Positions 1 through 9,222 of a stretch of 64,000 nt of DNA are shown in pieces. The notes under the pieces are model-generated. The model worked only from the letters and a program-made list of their open reading frames with translations, was not told where the DNA came from and ran no database searches. The first letter of the stretch is position 1. Each line of letters begins with the position of its first letter. The stretch comes from Galaxea fascicularis (taxonomy: Eukaryota > Cnidaria > Anthozoa > Scleractinia > Euphylliidae). A program made the translations under genes and the position numbers. The stretch is from the NCBI GenBank assembly GCA_948470475.1, contig OX419338.1:26912006-26976005 (forward strand), in the 5' to 3' direction.

Positions 1-1209
1 GCCTTGGCCATGGCTTTTGCAGAAAAGGACATGCATGTGTTGGTTATGGCCAACACCCTCGATGCGGCTCGCTTGCACTTGCATCCCGTATACAGCCACT
101 TGGAAACGTTGCGGGACTTGGGCCTGATTCGAAACGTGCGGCTCTCAAAAAACGACAGAGACGTGACCGTCGTATTTGCGCTGGAAAACAGGAAATCCGT
201 CTTACACATCATCGCCGGAGCCCCAAACGTGAGTATCACATTGTATTTATTTGTTATGTTGTATTTGTTGTTATATGCCTTGCGAGTAAAAAAAAAAGCG
301 ATAGACGGACTCATGGCCCTTCCACCGTTTTTACAGCAGCAGCAGCAGCCGCAACCGCAACCGCGTTTCACGTTCGATTTTGACGTTGTGGGTGCTGACC
401 CATACAAGCACGTCTTTAAGTTTAATTGTAAGAAATCGGCGGGCTGGAGTGTGTTTCCTTTGCAGGATCTTAGTCTTCCCGCAGGTTGCCTGATGATCAT
501 CGAACGTGTCGAGGCGATAAGTGTGGAAGCCTGTGGTCAACCGTACATGTTGAAACACGATGATGGCAGAGTCGTGGGACGGCGAAGCGTCTCTTTGAAA
601 AATGCGAGTCTATCAAAACCGCCCTGGTTTCCGAATTGGGCAGAATGGTCACCAGAAGTGCATGGTCTGTGTGGATTGGATGCTGTGGAACGCAAGGAAT
701 TTACGGGCGAGGTGGAAGCCCTGAATGAAGAACGGTTCTTTTTGAGCGATTTGTACATGACAGTTTCGGAATACGTGCGATCCGAGGACAGCGATGGGAG
801 ACAATACAAACTACGCAAACTGAGGAATCAGATCGAATTACACGTTCCTGCCAAAGTTGTGAAATCCACTCGAGGCGGTAGCATTACCGATTGCCTCAAA
901 AACAGATACTTTGAAAGTCCTCTGGTGAAGACCCGTGCGGATGGCTCGATCATGGACTTTTGTCTCCACCTGCCTGCACCTCGTGGTGAAACGGACGATG
1001 GTATAGGTACGACGATGCGTGTCGTGGTGACGGTGTGTGGCAAACGCATTTCCCACGCGTGTAGTCCCATTCAGCTCTCGAACACACCAGGATCCATCGA
1101 CTCACTTGGCGACACCATTCTTTTGCCCACGAATAACGGTGTGGAGTTTGACGCGTACTTTCGAAAATTTCCCATCGGTTTCCACAGGGACATTCTTTCC
1201 TTTCGCTGA
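1..1209 (+). CDS. Unrecognised viral protein, 5' end open to window edge
   Basis: The frame is open from base 1, so the gene may begin outside the window; the first in-window ATG is at 10. About 400 residues are visible and I recognise no family. A hydrophobic stretch (residues about 76-93) followed by a Lys run lies wholly within a candidate 108-nt intron at 229-336. If that intron is spliced out, the protein is soluble and a Gln/Pro tract (QQQQ followed by PQPQPR) sits at the junction. The rest is mixed alpha/beta with scattered Cys. An AATAAA lies about 10 bases after the stop at 1209, and the next gene starts 47 bases downstream, which fits the compact layout of this region. The reading frame and compositional bias support it as real; the function is unknown. 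Confidence 0.65.
   Translation, partial: ALAMAFAEKDMHVLVMANTLDAARLHLHPVYSHLETLRDLGLIRNVRLSKNDRDVTVVFALENRKSVLHIIAGAPNVSITLYLFVMLYLLLYALRVKKKAIDGLMALPPFLQQQQQPQPQPRFTFDFDVVGADPYKHVFKFNCKKSAGWSVFPLQDLSLPAGCLMIIERVEAISVEACGQPYMLKHDDGRVVGRRSVSLKNASLSKPPWFPNWAEWSPEVHGLCGLDAVERKEFTGEVEALNEERFFLSDLYMTVSEYVRSEDSDGRQYKLRKLRNQIELHVPAKVVKSTRGGSITDCLKNRYFESPLVKTRADGSIMDFCLHLPAPRGETDDGIGTTMRVVVTVCGKRISHACSPIQLSNTPGSIDSLGDTILLPTNNGVEFDAYFRKFPIGFHRDILSFR
229..336 (+). other. Candidate in-frame 108-nt intron
   Basis: The segment starts with the strong donor GTGAGT (229) and ends in a pyrimidine-rich TTTTTACAG acceptor (336). It is AT-rich compared with its flanks. Its length is divisible by three and it has no stop, so both spliced and unspliced messages keep the frame. 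The unspliced form would add a hydrophobic segment. Confidence 0.45.
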
Positions 1210-1255
1210 GCGTTCAAACAATAAACGTACCACGAACAATCTTGTTTCGACAAAG

Positions 1256-1753
1256 ATGCAGGTATTGTTTTTATTTTGTACAGTTGCCATCCTCGCGGGT
1301 AACACCATCGTCACGGATCCCGGCGTCGTCGAAGTGGACCAAAATGGAGCTCTCTTGCATTATTCGCCAGTGTCACCCCATTCTCATTGGTTGCTTCCCT
1401 CGTTCTGCGATGGGTGCGACATTCTGGTGGGACCGGGCACTATGCTAGTAGAATACGGGTACAACGACTCGCTTTCTATCACGTTGGTGGGTTCCCTTCC
1501 CTTCTCTTGGGATCTGGTGGACGTCTCGGCTCTGGTTCGATGTCACTTGGGTTGCGACGCTCGAATAGAAGCAATGGCATTTGATGGGCGATGCCAAATT
1601 GTTAAACCACCCGCATGCATTCGATTCATTCCGAAATTCAGACGCACCGTGTTTTGCATGAGAACCGGAGAGTTTCTCGTGGATCCGTCGTCTGGTCCTC
1701 CGACCGTCGACATTGGCGATGCAGCCCCTTACTATGTCACCTTCGATTGTTGA
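1256..1753 (+). CDS. Small secreted or membrane-associated protein with signal peptide
   Basis: 165 residues from the ATG at 1256, chosen because it opens a classic signal peptide (MQVLFLFCTVAILAG) and lies 47 bases after the upstream stop; longer readings of the frame run back into the previous gene. The mature part has about nine cysteines, which suggests a disulfide-bonded extracellular domain, and one N-x-S glycosylation site (NDS). There is no second membrane segment. Its 3' end overlaps the start of the kinase gene by up to 35 bases. I recognise no family; a secreted or virion-surface role is inferred from the signal peptide only. Confidence 0.6.
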   Translation: MQVLFLFCTVAILAGNTIVTDPGVVEVDQNGALLHYSPVSPHSHWLLPSFCDGCDILVGPGTMLVEYGYNDSLSITLVGSLPFSWDLVDVSALVRCHLGCDARIEAMAFDGRCQIVKPPACIRFIPKFRRTVFCMRTGEFLVDPSSGPPTVDIGDAAPYYVTFDC

Positions 1754-2708
1754 ATTGCTGAACGAAATGGCTGTGCTACCGGCTAAAAGAGATGGCTCGG
1801 TTGACCTCATTTCATCTTCGGATTTGCAAGTAGACGACTCGTTGCCGCATCTAGGTGCCGGAGCGTTTGCCGTCTGCGTGTCGGCGATGAAGGACGGGAC
1901 GACTCCTTGCGTGGTAAAGATTCAGCGCAATCTCGATTACGATCAATTCGACAGGGAATTGAAGGCAATGTTAAAGTGCAACGGGCACAAGGACAGCCGC
2001 ATCGTACAATTGCGTGCGGTCTGCATGCCACCACCGGAGACAACGAGCGTACCCAGACTGGTGATGCCTCTTGTCTCTGGCATGATCCTAGGCAAATGGT
2101 TGCACACTACGGGCAGCAATACCAAATACTCAGTTCTCTGCATCGCGCATCAATTGGTGGATGCCGTTCGTCATCTGCACGATGTCGTGGGAATCGTACA
2201 CGGCGATTTGTCGATGAAAAACGTCATGGTCGACGGGGCAAAAAATCGACTCGTTTTGATCGACCTTGGAAATTCGCGTAGCACGGCCAAAGGGAAACTA
2301 CGACTCTGGGTGCACGGCAACTATTCGCTTTCACCGCCAGAGGCCCTGTGTGGACATGACTGCGACCTCGCCCTGGCTGAGGTACATGTCGTCGGCGTCC
2401 TGTTGATTTGCATCGATCTCGGGAGAACGAACGGTTTGTGCGAATGCCCTTTGCCCTTTAAAGACGGAGAGGATCGAGACGACAAATGCGCCGTGGCCCG
2501 TCTCGTTCGATTTTGGGGGCGAGCGAAGCTCTTTCCCTACTGGAGCGAATTGCTAGAGAAAGCAGGAGAAGGGATCGAGCGTATTGCTGGCAATGCCAGC
2601 GGAAATGTAACTGACCGCATAGGACGTGTAGGGCTAAAGCTGGCCGATCCCATTCCTAGCTCTCGCCAATCTCTATCGGAAGCATTACGTCACTTAAAAC
2701 TCACGTGA
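1719..2708 (+). CDS. Serine/threonine protein kinase-like protein 1
   Basis: 329 residues from the ATG at 1719 (ATGs at 1734 and 1767 are alternatives). It carries the kinase core in order: a Gly-rich loop (GAGAFAVC), the VVKIQ lysine at about residue 67, the catalytic loop HGDLSMKN with Asp at about 163, and DLG in place of DFG at about 182. An SPPE-like activation segment end follows. This matches small divergent viral and eukaryotic kinases that phosphorylate Ser/Thr. Key Lys and both Asp are present, so activity is plausible. It is followed at once by AATAAA (2715) and the TATA of the next gene. A second, unrelated-looking kinase lies at 36,700-38,187. Confidence 0.85.
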   Translation: MQPLTMSPSIVELLNEMAVLPAKRDGSVDLISSSDLQVDDSLPHLGAGAFAVCVSAMKDGTTPCVVKIQRNLDYDQFDRELKAMLKCNGHKDSRIVQLRAVCMPPPETTSVPRLVMPLVSGMILGKWLHTTGSNTKYSVLCIAHQLVDAVRHLHDVVGIVHGDLSMKNVMVDGAKNRLVLIDLGNSRSTAKGKLRLWVHGNYSLSPPEALCGHDCDLALAEVHVVGVLLICIDLGRTNGLCECPLPFKDGEDRDDKCAVARLVRFWGRAKLFPYWSELLEKAGEGIERIAGNASGNVTDRIGRVGLKLADPIPSSRQSLSEALRHLKLT

Positions 2709-2714
2709 TTGATC

Positions 2715-2730
2715 AATAAAGATATATAAA
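2715..2730 (+). promoter_or_regulatory. Abutting polyadenylation signal and TATA box
   Basis: AATAAA at 2715-2720 serves the kinase gene ending at 2708. TATATAAA at 2723-2730 lies 61 bases before the next ATG (2791). Terminator and promoter elements of adjacent genes touch, which is typical of compact viral genomes using host transcription machinery. Confidence 0.55.
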
Positions 2731-2790
2731 CGAAACTGCCAGACTGTGTTTTTTTTTATTATTCCCCTTCAACGCATCCAAACTTTTGTC

Positions 2791-5199
2791 ATGAGGGTAA
2801 TTCGTGGAGCGCCTCCGTCTTACCGAGACGAGATAGCCAAGCTAAATGTGACGAGCAAGCGTGCTCGGCGTGACCTGGAAAATGGATTTCCCGTGGCAAC
2901 TGAATCTCATTTCGACTCTTCGCGAAATACACGCGTGTACACCGTTTGTACTCCGTATTGCGAAAAGTCGACGATGACCTTGATGGGTACCGATTTGCCT
3001 CGTCGCACGTCGAACATGTGTCCCGTGATTCAGGACGAGACATTGATGAATCGAGATCCGGCTACGCCGAGCGAGCTGTTTGGGCAATTTTTAATCGATC
3101 CCACTCGAGTGCCCGCTTATGCCCAAAGATGTGGCATCGAGCCCTACGACTATGCTAATAAGGCATTGCATCACATCAATTCGTTGCCCGGAGGGTACGT
3201 CGACCCGCTATCGGAATCTGATCGTATCTCAAAGTTTGATTGCATGCAAAGGACGGCCACAGCAGTATTCAGCTACGATATTGCCACGCCACATTTTGGC
3301 CCCGAAAACGCAGATTCGGCCATCGTCGTTGGGGACTTGGCGCGCGTTTGGGATTGGTCTCGCATGGCTAAGATGCCGTTGCAAGACAGTTTGAAAGAAG
3401 TGTTTTGTGAGGCCATCGGTGCCAAGAAAGAAGGGTCGTTCGAGGAACGCCTGGACAGTTCTAAGAAACGCATCCGAGACTTACCCATATTTTATGTCAC
3501 TGACACGACAAAGCAAAAGGTTGATTTCACCGAATTGACGCGCATTATGGTTTTGACGATGAGTAGTATCCCGTGCATCTTGAGCGACTCCTACTTAGAA
3601 CAGATCAACAAGGCCTTGTACACTGTGTACCCACTTAACGAAACGCCCACGATACCACGTTCCATCTTTCACGAGGTCAGCGAGGACCATCGCGACGGCT
3701 GCGGAGATGACCAGGTGGCGGTTCTGCAGAATTTGGTGAGAGGTCACTCTCGCGACTTTAACAACGTCATGAAGATTGTCCGCGAATCGAAGCAGCGTCT
3801 GGCCGATACCATCGCCTACCATCGCCACCTTGCGTGTTCCCGTTGCGGGCAAGATGCCACCTCCATGCTATCCATACAACAGGAGGTGACCGATACCACC
3901 ACGTCTCATTGCGACGTTCCCCTTAACAATGTGGGGAAATTCGTATCCATTCAAACGAAAGCAAACCGTTGCACCTATAGCCTCAATTGTTGTCGGCAGG
4001 TGCGTATCACGTGCAAAGAAAAGCCACAGTACGATAAAGGGGATGACAGGGTAGGGGTCCTCACACGCGAACAATCAAAAAACATCTATGAACGGCCCTG
4101 TACGTACGACCTTGAACCCACGTTTAAAGGGGACATTGATAACCAGCGGGCAACGTACAAGCCCACATCCTGCTCTATCTACGTGCTGGTTCCATTTGAC
4201 TTAGAAGCGACTCTGGAACGCCTGAAAGAGGAAGGTGTAGAGGATCCGCAAGCCGAATTGTTGACTCTTTACAACGTCGTGGAATGCATCGTTCCCATCT
4301 TTTCTCAATCGGGAGGGGCGACAGAGTACCGATTCAAAGCGTTGGTCTTCCGAGGCAAGTTGACTATTTCGGTGCAAGCGCATGCCGATACTGCAATCGG
4401 CGAGGTTTCTCTCTTCGATCCAGAGTCGACGACGAAACGGCTGTCGCTCGAAATGCTGGGAGACGATGGAGAGGTTCGACTGCACAGATACGTTCACCAG
4501 TTGAAATATAACGGAAAGCGATACCTTCAGACGCAAGGAACGTTGCTGAGTATGACCAATTTCAAGCAATACAAGTCTAGTGAATTAAAAAACGAGACAG
4601 CCATAGAAGGCCGTACCAACTGGGACAAGTATGGGTACACGCTTGTCGGAGCCATGGCGGCCAACTGGGTACGGTGCGCGCAATATGCGGGCCGTCCCTT
4701 GTTGTCTCCCGAATGTTTGCGATTTGGCGTCGTTTCGGACACTCGGGAACAGACCGAGAAAACAACGAGACCGAGAGAGCACGGCAAACGAAAGCGGGAA
4801 GCTGAATCGCGCTCAATCTGCGAAGAGGAAGCGAAGAAAAAATTAAGTCGGTTGCAAAGCGCACTGGAGGAAGAGCGCCGACGGACATGCGAGTTGTCGG
4901 ACGAATTGAACAATGTCAATTTGAGGATGCAATTACACGAGTGGTCCAGTGAGGAAGATAAGAAAGAGATCGAAGAACTACGAAGGATGAACCAGACCAC
5001 CCGCGAACAATACCTTGCCCTCGAAGCTGACAAAGACGCCAAAATAAAACAATTGGAAAATTACCTGAATGCTTGTAAAGCAAAATTGGCTGCGACAAAA
5101 CGCCGAAAAAGGGTCGTGCGAGAAGAAAAGAACCCTGTCGCAAACGAACCGGTTCTAATGTGGCTACCGGAGTACGAGGCTTCCGTGTTGACGGTCTAA
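2791..5199 (+). CDS. Large protein with C-terminal coiled coil, unrecognised
   Basis: 802 residues from the ATG at 2791; the earlier in-frame codon is GTG within the promoter region. The first 620 residues are globular with a CSRCGQ and several other Cys motifs (about residues 350-430), with no family I can name. Then comes a basic, Arg/Lys-rich linker (EHGKRKREAE), a long coiled coil (about 660-770, heptad pattern with many Glu/Lys/Leu) and a basic patch (KRRKRVV) near the end that could be a nuclear localisation signal. It is followed by AATAAAAA at 5220. The size and fibrous tail would suit a structural or scaffold protein, but that is a guess. Confidence 0.7.
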   Translation: MRVIRGAPPSYRDEIAKLNVTSKRARRDLENGFPVATESHFDSSRNTRVYTVCTPYCEKSTMTLMGTDLPRRTSNMCPVIQDETLMNRDPATPSELFGQFLIDPTRVPAYAQRCGIEPYDYANKALHHINSLPGGYVDPLSESDRISKFDCMQRTATAVFSYDIATPHFGPENADSAIVVGDLARVWDWSRMAKMPLQDSLKEVFCEAIGAKKEGSFEERLDSSKKRIRDLPIFYVTDTTKQKVDFTELTRIMVLTMSSIPCILSDSYLEQINKALYTVYPLNETPTIPRSIFHEVSEDHRDGCGDDQVAVLQNLVRGHSRDFNNVMKIVRESKQRLADTIAYHRHLACSRCGQDATSMLSIQQEVTDTTTSHCDVPLNNVGKFVSIQTKANRCTYSLNCCRQVRITCKEKPQYDKGDDRVGVLTREQSKNIYERPCTYDLEPTFKGDIDNQRATYKPTSCSIYVLVPFDLEATLERLKEEGVEDPQAELLTLYNVVECIVPIFSQSGGATEYRFKALVFRGKLTISVQAHADTAIGEVSLFDPESTTKRLSLEMLGDDGEVRLHRYVHQLKYNGKRYLQTQGTLLSMTNFKQYKSSELKNETAIEGRTNWDKYGYTLVGAMAANWVRCAQYAGRPLLSPECLRFGVVSDTREQTEKTTRPREHGKRKREAESRSICEEEAKKKLSRLQSALEEERRRTCELSDELNNVNLRMQLHEWSSEEDKKEIEELRRMNQTTREQYLALEADKDAKIKQLENYLNACKAKLAATKRRKRVVREEKNPVANEPVLMWLPEYEASVLTV

Positions 5200-5273
5200 C
5201 TAACTATGGAAATGATTTACAATAAAAAAAAAAGCACATCCACTAAAGATTGACTGTTTTTGTGTATTTTATT

Positions 5274-5768
5274 TCATTTACTCAACGAAACGAGATCGTC
5301 GTGGCCGATGCTTTTGACCAGACTTTCTTCTGTTATGTGTGAGGGATCGTTTTCGTCAAACCCAGCCGCGTCAAATTCGCAAGGTCTCATCGTACAAAGA
5401 ACAGCGTTTATGTGTTTCATTACATCTTCGCTTGGTGCTTCCATAGAAACCTTGTCACTTGCATGATCGTGAGATTCGGTGCAATTTTCGTCGTCGTCAG
5501 GGTTTGTATGTCGTCCTTTGTATCCGCGTCGGACGCGGAGGAGCGATGGCATTTTGGCCACCTCGTAAAGAACTCGGTCCGTGCGAGGTATTCCCACTGT
5601 GCGAAAAAATCGTTCATAACACCCTTCGTACAAAGGCTCGTCGACGTGTTCTGGGTGAATCAGTCGAAGGGGTTGGAGTTTGCGCTTCCGAAGCTCCTTT
5701 AACACTGTCGGCAATTGGTCACCTTTGCAGTCTCGGCGCCGAGGACGATCCTTCTTTGACTTCCCCAT
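5274..5768 (-). CDS. Small protein with basic N terminus, unrecognised
   Basis: 164 residues starting at the ATG complement 5766-5768. The N terminus is strongly basic (GKSKKDRPRRRD) and the C-terminal half is acidic (NPDDDENCTES and onward). There is no signal peptide or membrane segment. It lies 16 bases downstream of the tyrosine recombinase gene on the same strand and may share its transcript. The charge split suggests a nucleic-acid-binding or regulatory protein; no family is recognised. Confidence 0.55.
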   Translation of the reverse strand: MGKSKKDRPRRRDCKGDQLPTVLKELRKRKLQPLRLIHPEHVDEPLYEGCYERFFRTVGIPRTDRVLYEVAKMPSLLRVRRGYKGRHTNPDDDENCTESHDHASDKVSMEAPSEDVMKHINAVLCTMRPCEFDAAGFDENDPSHITEESLVKSIGHDDLVSLSK

Positions 5769-5784
5769 GTTCAAACTCCGACTG

Positions 5785-7851
5785 TCATCGCTTCTTCAAT
5801 CTCGTAAGTTCCCACTTCATTTTATCAAGGCAACGAGTCCAAGTTTCGCGTTGAAAAATGGGAATCAGCTCCGGCTCCTCGTGAAATGCGTCGTAAATTT
5901 CGCGCCTACCGAGACATCGTCTTTTCGATGTTTTGAGATACCGTACGATGGCTGCCGTGTCTTCGGGGGGCCATTCCCGGCGTGTCCGAGGCCGAGACAG
6001 AGAACGTGGCTGCCGATAACAAGATAGAGCAACCGACGAGCTCGAGAGAGCGGTCGACGAGTCCGCGGATCCTGACAAGGCGAGGGATGTTGTCGATTCC
6101 ACTTCGATGGGTTGTAAAGACGATGTCAGAAGCGGGGGTGATGGAGACGATGCGGTCATAGGCATGACACTGGGCCGAGTGTCGGTGGAGGTGGTCTTTA
6201 TGGCTAGACTCGTACTGGCAGCAGATTCGCACTGCGCGTCATGACATACATCTGTAGACGGGCCTTCTCGTATGCGTTGTAGGGCATTGTGAGCTCGTGC
6301 TCCCAATGCAGTCAAATTTTCTCTCATGTACCACAGAGATGCAGTTTTGTGAGAGTGACACAGTAACTTTCTGAGGTCATTGTCGTCGAGGCGCACGCCT
6401 CCAGACCTGTATCGCTCTTCCTTGTTGGCCTCCTCTACCATGGTTACAAACGATTTGCGAAAATTTGTACAAGTGATGCTAAACCCCTGTCGAACCCCCG
6501 ACCGCGACCACAGTGCTGCGACTCGGTAACCGATCGAGGCCGATGTGAACGGCTGTCCATCTAGCTTGAGAAACAAGTGTTTTTCGTCGGGAGAGGTAAC
6601 CACCGTAGGCCGTATGTCTCGGATGTATACTTTGATAAACTCGTGCAACCTCTCGTCCATCGTCACAATGGCAGGTCCGTCTATTTGCCGCTTGTGTCTT
6701 GGCACTAGCATCACGTAGCAACCACTGAAGGTAGAATCCCGTCGGGCACTCTCAAAATGCTCCAAAGTAGCCGCTTCCAGTGGTCCTGGCCGGGTACCAC
6801 AGGACACGGCCAAACGGGTAATGAGATAATCGCGAGCACGCGAAAATTGTGGTATGCTGTAACACCTGCTCGTAGTCGAATCGAACAGCGATTCTGCCTC
6901 GGTGATCACGGGAGATCTAAAAAATGCTTGAAAGTCCTCCCGGGTAAGGCGCTCGTCACATTCCTTCAGGTAGTGTTCGTTGCGTTCGACGGCGCTTCCT
7001 TTCATGATGGTGCTCCGCCAACCCTTGAGTTTTTCAATAATCTGCTCGCATATGGCTACGGTGTCCTTCTTTACGCGGGGGATTCTCTCGGTAGGACGTT
7101 TCTGACTTTGAATGACAAAATTTAAAAATTTCTTCAACGAGCCCAGGTACGAGACGAGGGTCAAAGCCTTCAATGAGTTTTCATCCCCGAGACGTTGCAC
7201 CACCCACAAATTCCACACGGCCTTCCCTTCGTCAGCAGCTATCTTTTCAATGTCTTTACCTCGGGGATCAATGTCCTCTAGAATCGTTCGCACCTGGGAA
7301 GCATGCTGCAACCGTTCCTTGTCGCTCTTCTGACCTTCGTCGACACTACCAAGATGACTGTAAAAGTTTGCCAAAAACCAATGACGATCCGAGGTGATTC
7401 TTGACGACTCAAAGAAGGACTTGACGCTCGGCTGGTAGTCCTCCTCGTCGTTTTCGTGGGGTTTCTCGTCGTCGCTTTCGTCCAAGTCAACCCGAACAGA
7501 GGGCGAAGACGAGGGCGGCAATCTGTTGGGTTCGTAACGCAGGGACATTTGCCGAAGGGCATCCAGCCTGTCAGAGTTTGCGATGCCGTGTTTTCTCTGG
7601 AGATGTTTTCGCATGTGAGGCGTCAAAAAGTCACAACCTTCCACGGGGCACCAGCGTATTAGCAATCTGTTAGAGCCTTTTCTTTTCTTTCCTTTGTCGA
7701 CCATTTGGACGATAGCATCGACGCTGTCAGCGTCCACATCACCTCGGTGCTTTTCGGAAGCCAAGTGTCGTCTGAGGTCCGCTCCGTTGAAATTGCAACC
7801 GGATACAGGGCAGGAACGAATCTTGTGGTGCTTTCGCCCTCTTGAACTCAT
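5785..7851 (-). CDS. Tyrosine recombinase with N-terminal zinc fingers
   Basis: 688 residues. Two Cys/His fingers come first (C14, C19, H29, H35 and C68, C73, H79, H83/H88), then an acidic linker, a SAM-like N-terminal domain (about 150-290) and the catalytic domain. Catalytic candidates are R354 (CGTRPG), R465 (TNFRKS, with Asn where His is usual), H499/H501 (LLCHSH) and nucleophile Y508 (LWYM). This is the R..(H/N)xxR..H..Y pattern of DNA breaking-rejoining recombinases, nearest in style to eukaryotic Crypton/DIRS-like enzymes. A Ser/Thr-rich segment and a 50-residue C-terminal helix region follow. It could integrate or excise the viral genome, or resolve replication concatemers. A TATAAA lies at 7910-7905 on this strand. 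Confidence 0.85.
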   Translation of the reverse strand: MSSRGRKHHKIRSCPVSGCNFNGADLRRHLASEKHRGDVDADSVDAIVQMVDKGKKRKGSNRLLIRWCPVEGCDFLTPHMRKHLQRKHGIANSDRLDALRQMSLRYEPNRLPPSSSPSVRVDLDESDDEKPHENDEEDYQPSVKSFFESSRITSDRHWFLANFYSHLGSVDEGQKSDKERLQHASQVRTILEDIDPRGKDIEKIAADEGKAVWNLWVVQRLGDENSLKALTLVSYLGSLKKFLNFVIQSQKRPTERIPRVKKDTVAICEQIIEKLKGWRSTIMKGSAVERNEHYLKECDERLTREDFQAFFRSPVITEAESLFDSTTSRCYSIPQFSRARDYLITRLAVSCGTRPGPLEAATLEHFESARRDSTFSGCYVMLVPRHKRQIDGPAIVTMDERLHEFIKVYIRDIRPTVVTSPDEKHLFLKLDGQPFTSASIGYRVAALWSRSGVRQGFSITCTNFRKSFVTMVEEANKEERYRSGGVRLDDNDLRKLLCHSHKTASLWYMRENLTALGARAHNALQRIREGPSTDVCHDAQCESAASTSLAIKTTSTDTRPSVMPMTASSPSPPLLTSSLQPIEVESTTSLALSGSADSSTALSSSSVALSCYRQPRSLSRPRTRREWPPEDTAAIVRYLKTSKRRCLGRREIYDAFHEEPELIPIFQRETWTRCLDKMKWELTRLKKR

Positions 7852-8221
7852 GGCGTGTCAGTTTTTCAAGTTGTTTGGAATCGAGTAGTAATCGCTGTTG
7901 TGAATTTATAGAATGTTTGATGGCCTACCCCCCCCCCCTACGTGACCGATGACGACGTAACAATACCTCCTCTTGCTACGTCACGGATGAGTCGCTTTCT
8001 TATGTTCACGTCACACGTATCGGCGACGTCTACAACAAACACGGCACCTATGACTCTAGGGAGGGCCAAGTCAACAATAACGACGAATTAGCTACGTCGT
8101 TCGCTACGTCACCGGATTTCACAACACCAACAACATAAAATACATCATTAACACCAACTCCGATCATTTCGATAATCGACCACCGTGCCTTTGATCGCAG
8201 TTAGAAAAAAAAAAAACAGAC
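7852..8221. promoter_or_regulatory. Divergent promoter with CRE/ATF-like elements
   Basis: This gap separates the minus-strand recombinase from the plus-strand gene at 8222. It holds repeated CRE half-sites: TACGTGAC (7939), GACGTAA (7954), TACGTCAC (7977 and 8105), CACGTCAC (8007) and GACGTC (8025). A minus-strand TATAAA lies at 7910-7905 and an AT-rich CATAAAATA near 8135 faces the plus gene. A C tract runs from about 7928 to 7938. The segment 7940-7954 recurs, with one mismatch, at 43,841-43,855. Confidence 0.5.
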
Positions 8222-9151
8222 ATGTCGTCGCCGCCACCGCCACCGCCACCCACCGATGTTCCACCCATTCTTTACTGTGCTCTCCCAAAGGCACCAAACG
8301 AAGACGATAAAAAGTTTCTTCGATCCGAGTCCCTAGAGGCGGCCCTGACGCGATTGATGCAATCGAATGGAACCATTCGAACCGTAAAACACGAAGATCA
8401 TCTCGCTCTGCCCGAGGTCTACGTCGTCCGGTTGGAATGCCAGTGGCCCAACGGGAAAGCAAAAACCATATCGGATCCAAGGCAAGGGACACTTAGTCTG
8501 CGTGACGAAGGGTACGACGTGGTTATTCGTACCCAAACTAGAGGAAACTTGGTGTTTGTCGTTCTTAATCCGTTAAAGGTGGTGTATCGCGTTTCCTTAC
8601 ACCGTCTATCCTCTTTGCCAGTCACCATTGCTCAGAAATCCGACACGGATACCACCCGCTATCTAACCCGCGCAAAAAGCGATCCCCGTCAACCTCAAGA
8701 AGAAGTAGATGCTATGTTATTGAAGCTAGATCCCTCGCACAATCCGCTAGATCAGTTTTCGGTTGCCAAGGTAGCTGCAAGTCATCGTGAAAATGAGGTA
8801 TGGGCCAAGAAGCAGATCGTTTCCGTTCTCAGACGTTGTTTTAGTGGACCTGATCAGAGCGCCTGTTGGCACTACATTCTATCCGAAGGAGAATCCCTCG
8901 ATGAGATCCGCCTTCGAGTGTTATTTTGGTCGTTTGGGCGAACGGTTCCTGAAAAAGAGAAGGGGTTGAGAGCAATACACTCGCTAGCGAGCGTGAGCAA
9001 GGACCAAAAAGCCGGGACGTGCCTCAGGCCTTCTCATCTCGAGTTAACAAGTTTCATTGACACGAGCGTTGTGATAAAGGCCGTAGACACCTTATCTGGT
9101 ATGCTGGGAGAATTTTATCTAAGCAAGGAGGCAACAATAAACAAAGACTAA
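8222..9151 (+). CDS. Unrecognised 309-residue protein with polyproline start
   Basis: The protein starts MSSPPPPPPPTDVPP and continues with a globular domain, apparently alpha/beta in the first 140 residues and helical after that. It has no signal peptide or membrane helix. The ATG at 8222 is preceded by a run of A. AATAAA overlaps the 3' end (9137), and the gene converges on the SF3 helicase gene with 71 bases between them. No family is recognised. Polyproline starts are common in proteins that bind SH3/WW/EVH1 domains, but that is weak evidence here. Confidence 0.6.
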   Translation: MSSPPPPPPPTDVPPILYCALPKAPNEDDKKFLRSESLEAALTRLMQSNGTIRTVKHEDHLALPEVYVVRLECQWPNGKAKTISDPRQGTLSLRDEGYDVVIRTQTRGNLVFVVLNPLKVVYRVSLHRLSSLPVTIAQKSDTDTTRYLTRAKSDPRQPQEEVDAMLLKLDPSHNPLDQFSVAKVAASHRENEVWAKKQIVSVLRRCFSGPDQSACWHYILSEGESLDEIRLRVLFWSFGRTVPEKEKGLRAIHSLASVSKDQKAGTCLRPSHLELTSFIDTSVVIKAVDTLSGMLGEFYLSKEATINKD

Positions 9152-9222
9152 GCAGACAAAATGGCGCGTTAATTGTATTTTTTTTTTGTCTTTGTGCAAC
9201 CAGAATGCAGTGATACTCGATC

